NCBI GenBank assembly: GCA_910591455.2
Contig: OU342804.1
Span: 13,238,133 to 13,302,132 of the forward strand
Direction of reading: 5' to 3'
DNA length: 64,000 nucleotides
Source: Pholis gunnellus
Taxonomy: Eukaryota; Chordata; Actinopteri; Perciformes; Pholidae
Shown: one piece after another, positions 39,385 to 51,284 of the stretch
Layout of the letters: each line of letters starts with the position of its first letter
Position numbering within the stretch: the first letter of the stretch is position 1
Notes under the pieces: model-generated
The model's input: the letters and a program-made list of their open reading frames with translations, nothing else
Databases searched by the model: none
What the model was told of the DNA's origin: nothing
Program-made: the position numbers and the translations under genes

Positions 39385-39818
39385 AATCTCTAGATGAGTC
39401 GCACCTTCAGTCACGCTGCTCAAGTGGGCTGTGTGGCTGCACTAATTCCTGATTTATACTTGAGGCATCCCCTAGGGGCCCCGATTGTCCGCACAGTGAA
39501 AGTGACGTCACACCGCCAGACTTGCCCTTTTGCGGGGGTCCCGCACGGCTGGTTTGCCTGTCCGGTACATCAGACATTTTCTAACTCCCGCGGACGCTGT
39601 TACCCTGCTGTAGACCTGGGTGTTCATGACTCTACCTGCTGCAGTTTAGGAGAATATTGGTTTGGAGTAGAAGATCCAAACGTTACCTGGTCATGATTCC
39701 GCGTGCGTGCGACCGTCGGAAGGCATTACCAAGGCTTTTCCTGCTAACATGGGCGCTGAAATGAAAAGTAAGAGGCTCCGCACATGCGCTGCTCAGGTAG
39801 GCAGTGTGGCCTAGACGT
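39385..39818 (+). mobile_element. interspersed repeat family A, longer copy with flanking direct repeats
   Basis: The block GCTGCTCAAGTGGGCTGTGTGGCTGC near 39415 recurs in the same orientation near 39790 as GCTGCTCAGGTAGGCAGTGTGGC. Between them lies a CpG-rich body that starts TGATTTATACTTGAGGC and is GC-richer than its surroundings. The right part also holds AACATGGGCGCTGAAATGAA, matching the copy at about 16023. The ORF through it has no domain. The layout suggests a tandem or nested non-autonomous element rather than a gene. Confidence 0.55.
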
Positions 39819-40079
39819 GATAAATCCCAAGCCATTTGTGCCCCAGGCAACATAAATGATGTACAGAAACTGACAGCAAAAAAAATATACCTTCACAAAT
39901 GATATGTCAGCCAGTATGTGGCATTTATATTAGTATTGGTTGGGTTTAGCCTTTGGATTCTTCTATTATTGTTTTATCTCCCCCAGTCCCATTTCACTGA
40001 TATAACCATCTATTTGCATATCTCTTCTTCCCGGCAAATAGACAAACATACTGCTCAACATTCATTGTGTGGCGGCAAG

Positions 40080-40320
40080 CAGATTTCATAATCGTCACTC
40101 GCGTTGCTCACACGTCAATAGCTATTCCTTTATCAGCAGGAAAACACACAGAAGGTTTGTTCATGGATTTAATTGAATAGGAATAGCTGAGCCGGGGCGT
40201 CATGCACGCAAAGTCATTTTCATATCGCTGAAATGTCACCAGCCGATGGGGTGACAGGCTGGTCTGGCCACCTGTCAAGCTTCCCTGCGACAAGTATCAC
40301 CAAAGAAAACACCCTGAGCC
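40080..40320. promoter_or_regulatory. candidate conserved non-coding element
   Basis: GGATTTAATTGAATAGG, AAGTCATTTTCATATCGC and a GCTGAAATGTCACC in unique sequence. An isolated octamer ATTTGCAT lies at 40012-40019, just left. Confidence 0.36.
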
Positions 40321-41102
40321 CGGCACTAAAAACAGACTTCTGCACAGAAATTAGAATCAGAATCTCTGTGTTCACCTACTATAGAAGTGTAACATTTTTT
40401 TCTTTATGACACTGAGAAAGCGTTATCAACTCGCGCAAATGCGTTTTTTCAGATGTTGTACAGGAACAACAGCACCTAACATTCAGTGTAAATGGACAGT
40501 GTCGGACAAACAATACACTACACACGATAAATATCACTTTACGAACATGTCATTCAATCAGTAGGTGCATTCAGGCAGCACGGCACACAGAGAAGGATGA
40601 GAAATACTAGCTGTGCAGTTTGCCAAATGGAGGTGTGCATAGGGAGAGCAGCCGCAAGGATCTGTGGGGATGAGCATAGAGAGATGGCTGAGTGTGAGTG
40701 AGACAGACATGATCATTTCTAATCTATAGAGGTCTCTCGAGAATGAGAGGATCAGTCACCAGTAGGAGATGGCCCTAACCAACTAACCGTAGCCCTAATA
40801 CACACCCCCACTGGTAATTTACACTTATCCACGCCATGACTGAGTTTGAATGAAGGTGAAATGCACTACGATGTGTATGAGAGGGAGATTTATCCCTGTC
40901 TTTAGATGTTCAGAGAATGCTTGGGTGGAAGGACAAAGGATTGCATTTAACCTTTTACATTTACCTGATGCTCTTAGCCAGGGCCACCTATCAGAATAGG
41001 CTGAAATTGTTATATCACCAACATGACAAGCAACCGATAGTAAGTACAGTACATGTACGTGAAAGGGTCAAAACCATATGGCAGGGCCCTGGGGTGACAA
41101 TA

Positions 41103-41430
41103 TAAAAGAAAGTGAAACAAGAAAGTGAAATAGAGAGGGAGAGGAGGAAGGAACTGACAGGGTCAGATGAAGATAAATGCCAGATGCTGGAGGCCAGAGT
41201 TGTAGTCGGGCTCTACAAAAAGAAGGAGCCCAGAGTGTATATAAAAGAGGGAGCCAGGAGGAGTTCAAGAAAGAAAGCAATAGAGAGTGAGAGTGAGAAA
41301 CCCATATCCACAGTGGATGGGGAGCAATGCAGAGGTAAAGAAAGAGAGGCAATCCAGGGAGGGGGTAAAAAGTTAAAGCAGAAACCGGGAAGTAGTGCGA
41401 AAGAGAAACAGCCAATTAGCAGGAAGCCAG
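41103..41430 (+). other. purine-rich tract with tandem IRF/PRDM1-type sites
   Basis: GAAAGTGAAA occurs at 41108-41117 and again at 41121-41130, 13 bp apart, matching the IRF/PRDM1 (ISRE-like) consensus. The rest is A/G-biased on the + strand. The 149-aa ORF here is Lys/Glu-rich by composition and is not credible. Confidence 0.4.
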
Positions 41431-41470
41431 CAGGTGTGCTTTCTCTCTGGAGCCCCCCATCCTTGGTATG

Positions 41471-41472
<2 letters not shown>

Positions 41473-41525
<53 letters not shown>

Positions 41526-41540
41526 GGGGGGGGGGGGGGG
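41473..41540 (+). repeat. (TG)n-(G)16 compound
   Basis: About 50 bp of TG, a TAT break, then 16 G residues. Confidence 0.97.
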
Positions 41541-41919
41541 CTAATGCTGTGCGGGCCTTAAAGAGCAGCAAGTTGCGATGGCAACCGCCTGGCACGCTCT
41601 GTCTCCAGGGAAACGGAAATGTCACAGCTTAAGAGGTCTCACAGAAAGCAAGTGAGGAAGAGAAAGAAGCAGAGAGAAAGGCAGAACAAAATATACAGGT
41701 ATGTGCCAGAAAACAAGGCAAAGGGATCGATGCATTACTCGTTATCTTTGTAACATGGCTGTCACATTATCTATGGAGTTTCTGTACAATCAAATTAATC
41801 ATCTGGCATTGCCCTCCAATCCTCCCACTCACCCCTTAACTTAGTTTACAGCCTGAACAGATGACAATGTAGAAATTGTCATCTGTGAAACCCAAGTCGC
41901 CAGCACCTGAGCACAATGC

Positions 41920-42250
41920 AGTCCATTGCCAGGCCTTTGAGAGCCAATCAACCTTCATTTATTTAATCAAATATTTACTGTCATAAGTAGCCGAGGAGCC
42001 TGAGGGTGTGGCGGAAAAGCAAAACCTGCATTGGCAGCGTGTGGCGAGGATCAATTTGACTGTTGTTTGCTGCTGAGCTATGGGCTGACCCTCCAAATCA
42101 CACATTAGCCAGGGCCGACACCTGAAAGCCCATTAACCTGAATGGCCGCTGATTGCTTCACGATTAACACAGTCTGACTCCTCTCCTCCAGGGCTGTACC
42201 CACTCATACAGGTGCTTCAGCACCCTTCAAGGTCTTGGATTAATCAGGGT
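41920..42250. promoter_or_regulatory. strong candidate conserved non-coding element
   Basis: GAGCCAATCAACC, TTTATTTAATCAAATATTTA, GAGGATCAATTTGACTG, AAGCCCATTAACCTGAAT and GCCGCTGATTGC. Dense ATCAA/ATTA cores, unique sequence. Confidence 0.43.
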
Positions 42251-42478
42251 AAACAAATGTTGTTTCTTTGTCCTGGCAGTACCACTTTGTTTGATGTATG
42301 CCACACATTACAGCTTGAGTCACTCTTGACTTTTCCACTGAAATCTTTTTGAAAATGAATTTACTAATTGTGCCCATCTGGCATAATTGACCTTTTGTGT
42401 GTAGCCTGTCATGATCCAAAAAATGTTGTTTCAATTGTATTAGAAAGTCACAGAAGAAATTAATGGTCTATGCGTGTT

Positions 42479-42515
42479 AGTGTGTATGTGTGTGTGTGTG
42501 TGTGCGTGTGTGTGT
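42479..42515 (+). repeat. (TG)n
   Basis: A TG run with two interruptions (A, C). Confidence 0.9.
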
Positions 42516-42539
42516 TGGGGTTGATGTAAGCATGAGGAC

Positions 42540-42920
42540 AGTGGGTTCTCGGTGAAAGGAGATGGCCAGCTAAATGGAGCATTTCTCCAGCATGCTGCTG
42601 CGTGCCGGAGAGTGTGGCCTGGCCATGCCTAATTTATTTCCTCTTTTGTCGTTGTTGTCTCCATTCCTCGGTTGATTAAACCAACCTCATGCAGCTATGC
42701 TCAACAAATAGCCTAATTGAGTACGACCTTGGCAAATGATATATCAGCCCTATCCTCCAAAAACACCACCTGCACCAGACGCCCATCTCCCCAGCCCATC
42801 GCTCTGCGGGCCGCCGCACCGAGCACAACAAACATAAACAGGGGATTCGCCTCCTCAGCCAAAGTCATTTCTTGCACGACCTTTCCCACAAATCACTGAG
42901 ATGACACAGGGCTGGATGGA
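42540..42920. promoter_or_regulatory. strong candidate conserved non-coding element
   Basis: GGCCATGCCTAATTTATTTC, CGGTTGATTAAACCAACC (a near-palindrome around GGTTGATTAAACCAAC) and AATAGCCTAATTGAG. The short plus ORF at its right end has no coding signature. Confidence 0.42.
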
Positions 42921-42959
42921 TCACTGAAATGGGACACATTTGTATCACTTAGACCTTTC

Positions 42960-43140
42960 ATCAGATGCAAGCAGATACTCATCTATTATTCCCCCTTCCA
43001 TTTGCAACTTTCACCCCACAGCCTGCACACGGGGGCAAAATAAGTGAACAAAACATTCCTATCTCTGCTTCATGCAGCAGCTGCAGCAGGCTTAAGCAGC
43101 ATAGAATTCTCATTAAATTTCCATCCTGTCTCTGTGTTTA
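42960..43140. promoter_or_regulatory. candidate conserved non-coding element
   Basis: CTTCCATTTGCAACTTTC and ATTCTCATTAAATTTCC flank GCAGCAGCTGCAGCAGGC, an E-box-containing near-palindrome. Confidence 0.35.
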
Positions 43141-43166
43141 GATGGGAGCTGGAATGAGGAAAGGAA

Positions 43167-43181
43167 GGGGGGGGGGGGGGG
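43167..43181 (+). repeat. (G)15
   Basis: A homopolymer G run after a purine-rich lead. Confidence 0.9.
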
Positions 43182-44169
43182 TAGTTTGTGTTCAAAGGGG
43201 CCTGCTGTAGAAGATCTGATGGCTCTCTCAGTGCAGTCTCTGGTGGGATCTCTCACAGGATACAGATGCCTGCTCTGAGATGGCTTCATACCTAATGAGT
43301 CTGAGCTCCAGCAGGGCTGCACACAAAGCAGCGCTGCCCTGGATTCTCTGTTTGTTTGCCACCACCAGCCCCACCCTCGCTGCCTCGCTCACTCGCTCAC
43401 TCAGCACTGAGCGATGTGCCTGCCCACAGCTAGTGTGTGACACTGATGTGTTTCTCAGGAGGGATGCGTATCCTGCAGGTAAACACCTGGAGGCTGAAAA
43501 ATCACCCTCCAAAAGCAGGCGACGGGGCCTGTACTGTAGCCAGGGACTGTTAACAAAGTGAGACTCATCCCTCTGCCTGTCTCCGTACCGGCTTCGGCTT
43601 CGACCTCGGCAATGAAGCTCTGGACCACAGGACCGGGTTCTGTGTGGTGTGAGAGGATGAGGGAAATGATGCTCAGATCTGAGTGATTGCTATGAATCTC
43701 AGTTAGAGTTGCAAATATTTTACAAAGTGGGAAATCGGTAACCACAAATTACCAAAATGTGTTGGCAAAGTGTAAGTATGTTAAACATGAAGAGAGCTAG
43801 GGTAATAACTCGCCAATGACTTGCCTGACTGTGAGTAGGGAGGGCATTTGCTAATATCGCTTATCTTTGGAACAAGATGACATACAAAACAGAGGTGTAA
43901 AGATAGGCTTACCCTGACTCCTTGATTGTAAACTTGCAAGAGTTACCTTTCAAGATTGTGACTGTAATCAAAAGGGCTAGGTGACAGTGACAATTACATT
44001 TTGGCTATGTCACTTTTAGAAAGTGAGCAAAAAGAAGTGTAATTGTTCAGGGATTCATGTTAAAAAAAAAACAATTTAAAGCACATGGAAAAATCCATGT
44101 CTGCATCTTTCTAAATGTAGAGGACCTGTGCTTGTCAGTACTTCAGCAATGGTATGAATACATGTGTCC

Positions 44170-44185
44170 TTGTGTGTGTGTGTGT
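44170..44185 (+). repeat. (TG)n
   Basis: A short perfect TG run. Confidence 0.8.
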
Positions 44186-44539
44186 AAGAGAGAGCCCGTG
44201 CTGTTGCGACCTCTACTAAAGACATGGAGGGAACAGAGGCTTGGTAAACAGCAGATCTTCCTTCCACGTCCCTCAGAGCCATGCCGCATCTGGCCTGGAG
44301 GTGGGATAGGGACGTGTTGATAAAAATAGGTCACACTGCCAATATACAGCCTGAGAGGATGGCAGGGAGGTTACCACAGCAAGGAGAGGAAATGGACGAA
44401 TGTGTCTCTCTGCCCATCATCCTCATCCTGTTAGGAGAAGAGTTGTACGGAAGAGTAAGAAAAACAAAAGAACGCTTGTCCACTCTTGCCGTTGCTAAGA
44501 GGTCACGCGCTTGTTTTGAACACTTGAGCCCTCTGCACT

Positions 44540-44930
44540 GCTGATCATTTCAATGACAGCATCCAGAGGCATCCACTTTTAAAATCAAATGGAAAAATCA
44601 CACTGGGGGGTAATGCATACTGGAGCTCATTAAAATTTCACTTTAGAGCTTTTTGACGAGCTTCTAGCTCCAAGTCAGCATGCCATCGAGGGCGTGTGAG
44701 AATAAGTCCCTCAAGGCCACTCGCACAAGACAAACTGCAGGGGGTTGTCTATGTTCTCTGGCAATTAATGCATACTACATTGACGGTCCCTACAGTCCGC
44801 AGTCCTCTTGCCACTATAAGCCTAGAATGAGTCGTCATCATATAGGCGCTGGCTGTCCCAAGGCAGAATGGTTTTAATCAAAGCCTGTGAGGAGGCAACA
44901 GTCACTGGGGACAATTTCATTGGGAGTTAG
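44540..44930. promoter_or_regulatory. strong candidate conserved non-coding element
   Basis: GATCATTTCAATGACAGC, GGGGTAATGCATACTGG, GAGCTCATTAAAATTTC and GGCAATTAATGCATACTAC; TAATGCATACT occurs twice. A 65-aa ORF overlaps it but has no recognisable feature. Confidence 0.43.
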
Positions 44931-45049
44931 GTTATGAGAATGAAGGAGCCATGCAATCTCAACTCCTCCCAGGTGGGATGGAGGGATTAAACAGTGAGGA
45001 AGTGGCAAAGATGAATGGAGAGAAAAGGACGTTTCTACATGCCTCTTTT

Positions 45050-45300
45050 CGTCTTTACCTCAGAGAGCTGTCATGATAGCAGGCCCGGCCTGCTTATTTA
45101 TTGAGAGCTTTCATTCTTGAGCTGACTGACTGGGAGCATTTAAACAGACCTGGCTTTCTGCCTCTCGGCAGGTCTTTGCATCCTTTTTAAACAGGCCCTC
45201 CTTCATAACCATCCATCACTTGATAATTTCATCAAGCACCCCACGTCACTGACAGTCCACATAAGACAACCCAAGACCCAAATAAGTATATCGCTTTCCC
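45050..45300. promoter_or_regulatory. strong candidate conserved non-coding element
   Basis: CTGCTTATTTATTGAGAG, GGGAGCATTTAAACAGACC and a perfect 6-bp inverted repeat CTTGAT (45219-45224) / ATCAAG (45231-45236) around AATTTC. Confidence 0.42.
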
Positions 45301-45439
45301 CACATCCCTGCAAATGTGCTAGGGGATTTATTAAAAACACTTCCTGTGGTTAACAATTTACATACGGCCAATATCACAAGACTTCATTAAATAAATAATC
45401 TGGGATCACATCTCTCCTCAGATGTTTGTAAATCCAATT

Positions 45440-45640
45440 ATTGCTTTATCAAATTGGATTTTGCTGTTATTATTTTTATTTTTTCAGGGTGTGGTGGCTC
45501 GCATGATGAAATTGGTGCAGTTTAATATCAGTGCTGCTGATAAATGTGTTTGGTTAGACAGTCCAAAGGGCAGGCACAGTGCTCCAGAGCATGGGCCACT
45601 GCTGGGACAACTTCTCCGTTAATCATATTACAGCGCCGCA
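45440..45640. promoter_or_regulatory. candidate conserved non-coding element
   Basis: GTTTAATATCAGTGCTGC, GATAAATGTGTTTGG and CGTTAATCATATTACAGC. A good acceptor-like TTTTTTCAG ends at 45487 and the plus frame stays open for about 44 codons, but no donor follows before the stop. Confidence 0.33.
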
Positions 45641-47380
45641 CCAAGGTGTGCAGAGGACATTTGCACACATGGAAATGTGTGTAGGACAAAACTGATAGGC
45701 AAGACAGTACCCCAAGCCACTGCAGGGAGGCTAGCTTACAGTGCGTCACAGACAGGATAGTAGTGTTTACTGTTTAAAGACGCAGAGAGACTATAACTTT
45801 CTACGGGAAGCGTAATTAGCTGTGAAGCGTCAAATAGACAACAAAGAGCGCAACATGAAAGTGCCTCTGATGCATATCCTTGAACTCTCTGCGAGGAGAT
45901 GGTATCTTTATAGAACAAAAAGCTCCCACATCACTGTCTCTTATGTCCTCTGATCTCTTCTCTTTACACTATCATCTACATGTTTTGAAAATGAAAACAA
46001 AAGCAATAGAAAAGGAAGGAATCTCCGAGGGGCTAGTCTGATAAAGTACTTCCTCAAAAGTTTTTCCTGGAAGTAGTGAGACAGTCCCCAGAGTTCCTGT
46101 GTCCACTCTGAATGACACCCCAGGAGCTCTGCTCTCTGGGGAGGCAGTATCCACGAGGCACAGCAAGACCAACAAACCCACAAGAAAACTAAAAACATCC
46201 TCCCACTTTCTTTTCTTCTTGCATCTTTGATGCTCCTCTGGTACAAACCTGGGTTTTTTTTCTTTCTCTTTGTAGCACCACGCAAATGAAAATATTTGAG
46301 GAGGAGCAGAGAAAAATGAGGCACCCTGAGGTGGAAAGAGAGGGTAGAGAGGGGAGCACTGGGGCTGTTTTCAAACAAACAGCTAAGCCAGAGAGAGGGA
46401 ATTGGAACATCTTGTTAATGTGCAACCTTGCCCTTATACCTAATATTCCCCAAAGTGTGAATGTGTGTGTATGTCTTTCATACATATGCGTGCATGCACG
46501 AGGGGGAGCTATCTAGTGACCCGTAGTGACCTGTGAACAAGCTTTACCTCACGTTTAAAGGAGTGGTAGTGGAAACTAAAAAGCCTGTCATTTCAAAAGT
46601 TCCTGAGAGTGAAGGCAGTGGGCAAGCGGGTGGGCATGGTGGGTTCTTGCTGGTTAATTAGACATGCTAACAGCTTTAAAATGTTGATTATTACTAGAGT
46701 ATGTTCTGTCCCTTGACTGCAGAAAACATAGAATCTATGAGAGAACGTTTTTTTTTAAAAAAAGACAGAAATGACATACTTAAGGAGAGAATGAGGCTGT
46801 AAGCCTCTAAGTCTATTTTTTTTTTTTTTAAATGTATCTACAACCTGCCTCTCTACATGTATCTGCCATTGAAGATTGTACTCGTTACTCCTCTGAACAC
46901 AAAAAACAGGGTTCTGCTAATGCAGATAGCAGCTTAACGACTCCAAATCAGGGTAGATGCAGTGCATCGGCCCGGGAGGTCGATAGTCTAGTCAGACCAA
47001 GCCTGAGCAGCATCAACATCAATTGAATAGACCACTAAAACAGTGTCGTAAAAGGATCCGGGCTGGGAATTAAACAGGGACAACAAGTCAACGGGCATGA
47101 CAGGGAAGGGACTCTCTCACACTTCCAGACTGCGTGTACTACCATGGACTCACAACACAGAACTAAAATAAAGATAAAACCTAAAAATATAATGCAAGTG
47201 GCACCCACACTCATTTTGCTCTTCGGATTAAGTTTCCCAAATTTAAAGATTCAAATTGTTGACAGTTGAGACAGCAAAATGCAAAAGTTGACATAAATTT
47301 AATTATCACATGGAAAATATACACAGACAACAAAAGGACATGGATTAATTATGCTGTGAAGCTGACAGGCATAAATATAG
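45641..47380. other. non-coding background
   Basis: Unique sequence with T/A runs at 46748 and 46819-46830 and a perfect 12-bp palindrome CGTGCATGCACG at 46489-46500. No gene. Confidence 0.4.
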
Positions 47381-47849
47381 ACTCGTTAAAGTGCTAGCAC
47401 GTTACCAATACACAAACAGGCAGCAGCAGCTCTGGGAGTCCGTGCCATCTCCTGAGACCTGAAGGTGTTTATGATATAGACACTATATGTGTCGTCTCCT
47501 GCCTTGGAGAGGATGGCTGTTAAAATGGGGTTGGGGGCATAACTGGTGTTGGCAAACAGGGAACAGAGGTCTTTGCTGTATGGCCCACAGATGCCTCTAC
47601 TCCCAGGCCCTCCTCTATGTCCCAGGCCCTCCCCTATGTCCTCCTGCTGCCTGGCTGCCAGACATCCATACAGCTCGGGGGCCTTATCCAAAGAGAGCCG
47701 CACAACGTTTTCTGTGTCCTCTGCCTTTCCTGTGCCCAGTCCACCATTGTCTATTTATTTATCCTGGTCCTGAAAATAAAAAGGGAAATGAAAACACACC
47801 TTTTTCATTATTTTTTTCTTCATTCAAGTGCTTTCCACCTGACTAGAAT

Positions 47850-48170
47850 TCATATTTATGCTAATATGCGGCACCTCTTTCCGCCTCTGCCTCACATGGG
47901 AGATGGGAGCCAGGCAAGAATTAATGACATTGCATCGCCGGTAATGTTTGCCGCGTTTCATTAGCTGGTATATCTTTAATTTCCAATAAACACAGTAATT
48001 AGGGGAGGTATCCGCGGAGACAGGCTCTGGCAGGCTGCTGCCGTGGTAACAGCTGTAACCGAATCTGCACCGAGGTAACAGCAGTCAAGGAGGACTTTCA
48101 GCTTAACCAAATCCTGCCTCGCAGTGGGAAGGGCCTCGATTCAATTAAATGAAAGTGAAGCCCACCACAG
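47850..48170. promoter_or_regulatory. strong candidate conserved non-coding element
   Basis: AAGAATTAATGACATTGC, GTTTCATTAGCTGG, CACAGTAATTAGGGG and CTCGATTCAATTAAATG, with GTAACAGC repeated (CCGTGGTAACAGC, CGAGGTAACAGC). Unique. Confidence 0.42.
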
Positions 48171-49589
48171 ATATCAGCCCAGCAGTTCACAAAAAAGTGA
48201 GAGGAAAGAAGTAAAAAACACAGATGCAAGAGCATCTGCAGAAAAGACGGACACATATCTACAGTATGGATATAGCCGTATATGGTATTTAAATAAGTAA
48301 TACATCCATATTTCAAAACTGATGTAAAAAAACAAACGCCCACACTGACAGACTTTCATTTTTCTTTAAAACCCCTTTCAAAGCAGTATCTCCCTTCTTC
48401 AGCTTTCAAATGCCTACTCTTTGAAAAAGTACTTAAGAGGGAGGGGAAAACATTCATAGAATGTCCTAAAAATCATCCCCTCACATATTACACTGTTTCT
48501 TGCTCACTGTGAGCACAAAGGGCAGTAGAATGGAGTAATCCTACATATTATAGTCAAAGGACTAGTGAGACTCATGTACAGAGAGGCAATTTACCATCCT
48601 GACCTTTCAATCTTTAAAACGTTCCACATATCCCTCCTCCACACACACTTTTGAATGCTCTCCTCCAACGCAAGTGCCGCAATCATCTGAGGATTTCTTC
48701 ATCTCAACATAACTTGATGAACAGACTGAGATAAAAAAAAACTGAGGAAGAAAGACTGTCAGAAAGAGTAAAGTGAGGGACCAGATAGGAGAGAGATATA
48801 ATGATAGAGACAAAGAAGTGAGCATTTCTCCCTGAGAAACGATACGGGCCAGGTAACCCGAGTGGCTGTGCCGCAAAGGAGAGAAGAGCTATAATGGAAG
48901 CTGACACTGCCTGCGTTCCCAGTTCTGACCTCCCAGTCAGAGCGTCATGTTTATTTAGAGACAAACAAATAGTGAAGCACAAAGAGCTAATAGGCTGTGT
49001 TAGGTACTCAAACTTAGTCACCACAGTGGAAGGCGAGGATGCTGAACACAGGTTGAATGGCACCAATATCACAAGAGAAACAGATTTGTTACCAGCTGCT
49101 GGAAATATACATTAGTGTACTAATCCGCAGCTTAAAATATTTCCCAACATCTATGCTATTTACTTATATTTGACTTAACTTTTTGCAATAACTACAGCTG
49201 GCTGTTATACAAAATTTGTAAGTATTTCCTTGAAATTAAACTATATATTGCTGAACATTTTCTAAAGATTGAGGTCAGTAGGAATGAACGATGTGGCGAA
49301 GAGTCACAGATGTAGGGTAGGAAAGTCAGAATGGATCAAAGCTTTTGTTTCTTGTCTTGGGGAAAGAAACATTTAGAATAATTATCCTTTAAATCTTAAT
49401 CACATAACCACATTGTCCAGAAAGGGAAGACTACAGCCAGGCTGCACAATTTCTCTTGTCGGTTCCACTGCCATCTCTATATTTGTTCCTCAGATCCTGT
49501 CCCTCCCCTTCTCTGCTCCTCCTCCAAGGGCTGTACACCTCACCAGTATACCAGATCAGACAGAGGCTATGAAAAGGTCATAGCTCAAT
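48171..49589. other. non-coding background
   Basis: Unique AT-rich sequence without motif clusters I can support and without a gene. Confidence 0.4.
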
Positions 49590-49860
49590 GGTGGGTCCCT
49601 GTCGGCCTCTCCCACTGCCTTCAAAAGGATTAGGCTCTGCATTCAGGTTATGGGGGCCCCACTGCAGTCGTACCTCCCAGCGGGCTCCCCGAAGCCCCAA
49701 GCCCAGTCTGGTCTCCCAGCATGCAGGATCCATAATGTCAGACATCTCCATATCCCCGGTAATCACCAGATCAACTTGGGACCATGTGCTGGGCTGTGAT
49801 TAGCAACAGTGGCTTACCAGTCCTGTTCAGACAACAATAAGAGTTGACGTCTCCATCTGC
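49590..49860. promoter_or_regulatory. candidate conserved non-coding element
   Basis: GGCTGTGATTAGCAACAG, CCCCGGTAATCACCAG and CATAATGTCAGACATC. Open frames run on both strands across it, which argues for composition rather than a gene. Confidence 0.32.
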
Positions 49861-50879
49861 TGCCATGAATTACTGCGGTCTCCTTCTTTCACTTCCCTCA
49901 CTGAGAAAGATTCACAAGGAAGCGAAGAAGAGCTCACTCACTTTGGAAAAGCTCGAACCCTAAGTAAGAAAGCAGCATGCTCAAGCTGTTCCTCTTCACC
50001 CTCCCACCTCAGTTGATCTTTGGGTGAGCATATGGCCTGAGAGTGGAGAAAGCGCAGCATCTCGGCAGGCTAGATTAGGGATGGAGTAACAGGCTGCGAG
50101 GGAGTAGTGATGGGCACTTTGGCTGGAGCACGCCGTAATCTACCCAGCAAGGCAGAGCACAGATGCTGGGCCAGGCAGGGAGGCTTACTCCTCGTTAAGG
50201 GTCCATTACAGAAAAGTCCTTGTTAAAGAAACACCACTGTGAGGAGAGACCGTCCGATGGATGAGCAGGAACGTAGATAAGATTTGAACTATTTAATTCA
50301 TCGCCCCACCATTTTCAGTGTGATCATATCTCAATGTCTCTCTATTATTTTCCTCCACAACCATAGCCTCTTTCCACCTTTTGTTTGACTAAATTCCACC
50401 TACCTATTCAATCCTTGCTTCCTGACAGGCTTATTTGAGAAAATGCTTTTGGTTAGCAAAGCAAGGAGATGTGGCGAGGGAGGGAGAGACGCCTGAGGAA
50501 TTCTGCTCAATTGAGCACTGGGGAGGATGTTAACATGGGGCCTTGGCACCTCTGCCAAAATGAGTTAGCTGTACTTGATGTTTCAGTGTTGATTAAGAGA
50601 CAGGGATGGGAATAGGTTTCAGCTCTGTTTAGTAAGGGAGCAGCAGGTGCAGGTTGGGACGAGCCAAAGTGATGACGGTGTTGACTAGCATCAGTTTGTA
50701 CACTGCAAAAGAATATCTTCCCTGAAAAGTGATTCATCACAGCATTGCTGTTTCATAGCAAAATGCAGAGGAGTTCTTCAACCGGCTTATATTAATTAAC
50801 GTTTTACTGTATATACTGGTTATGATTATTTATTAAGCATACTGTCTAACTGTAAAGCAAGGAATCTGTCTCTGTCTGT
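49861..50879. other. non-coding background
   Basis: Unique sequence; nothing supported. Confidence 0.4.
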
Positions 50880-51255
50880 TGGTATATCCTTCGCATTTCT
50901 CGAGAACCTTCTATCCGATCTACTTCACACTTGGTGGTTGTATTGCCGGGGACTTAAGGATGTGCAATGCCGACTTTGGTGCAGTTTGGACATGCTACAC
51001 GATCAATTTTAATCAACGTATAAAAAGCTAACAGCGCTCCGTTCTTCAGCGGGGGAAGGGCTTCAGGGCTCTGCAGACTGAGTCGAGCATGTTGTCTTCA
51101 GCAGGCAGAAAGCAGCTCAGCAGTTCCCTTTCGCTGCTCGATGCTGGATATATTGTCATTACAACCAAACTCTTGACTTTCCTGGAGTCAACGAGCAATG
51201 AGTGGGCCCGGGCAATCGGCCCACTTTGAACGGGCACGCGGCACGGGCACTATAA
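50880..51255 (+). mobile_element. probable interspersed repeat of unknown class
   Basis: The run from TTGGTATATCCTTCGCATTT through GGTTGTATTGCCGGGGACTT, GACTTTGGTGCAGTTTGGAC and TCGAGCATGTTGTCTTCAGC resembles a dispersed repeat I recall from fish assemblies. There is no second copy in this window, so the call rests on memory and on texture unlike the flanks: CpG-containing, ending in ACGGGCACGCGGCACGGGC just before a short ACTAATAA tandem. No coding capacity. Confidence 0.35.
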
Positions 51256-51284
51256 ACTAATAACTAGTAACTAATAACTAATAT
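51255..51284 (+). repeat. short (ACTAATA)n-like tandem
   Basis: ACTAATAACTAGTAACTAAT continues into a further AACTAAT; about four imperfect units at the right edge of the preceding repeat-like block. It may be that element's tail. Confidence 0.6.

Noticed and set aside
39394..39696. 100-aa plus-strand ORF
   Set aside because: Lies inside the longer family A repeat and shows no domain.
41112..41561. 149-aa plus-strand ORF
   Set aside because: Lys/Glu-rich from purine bias, then runs into TG and G tracts.
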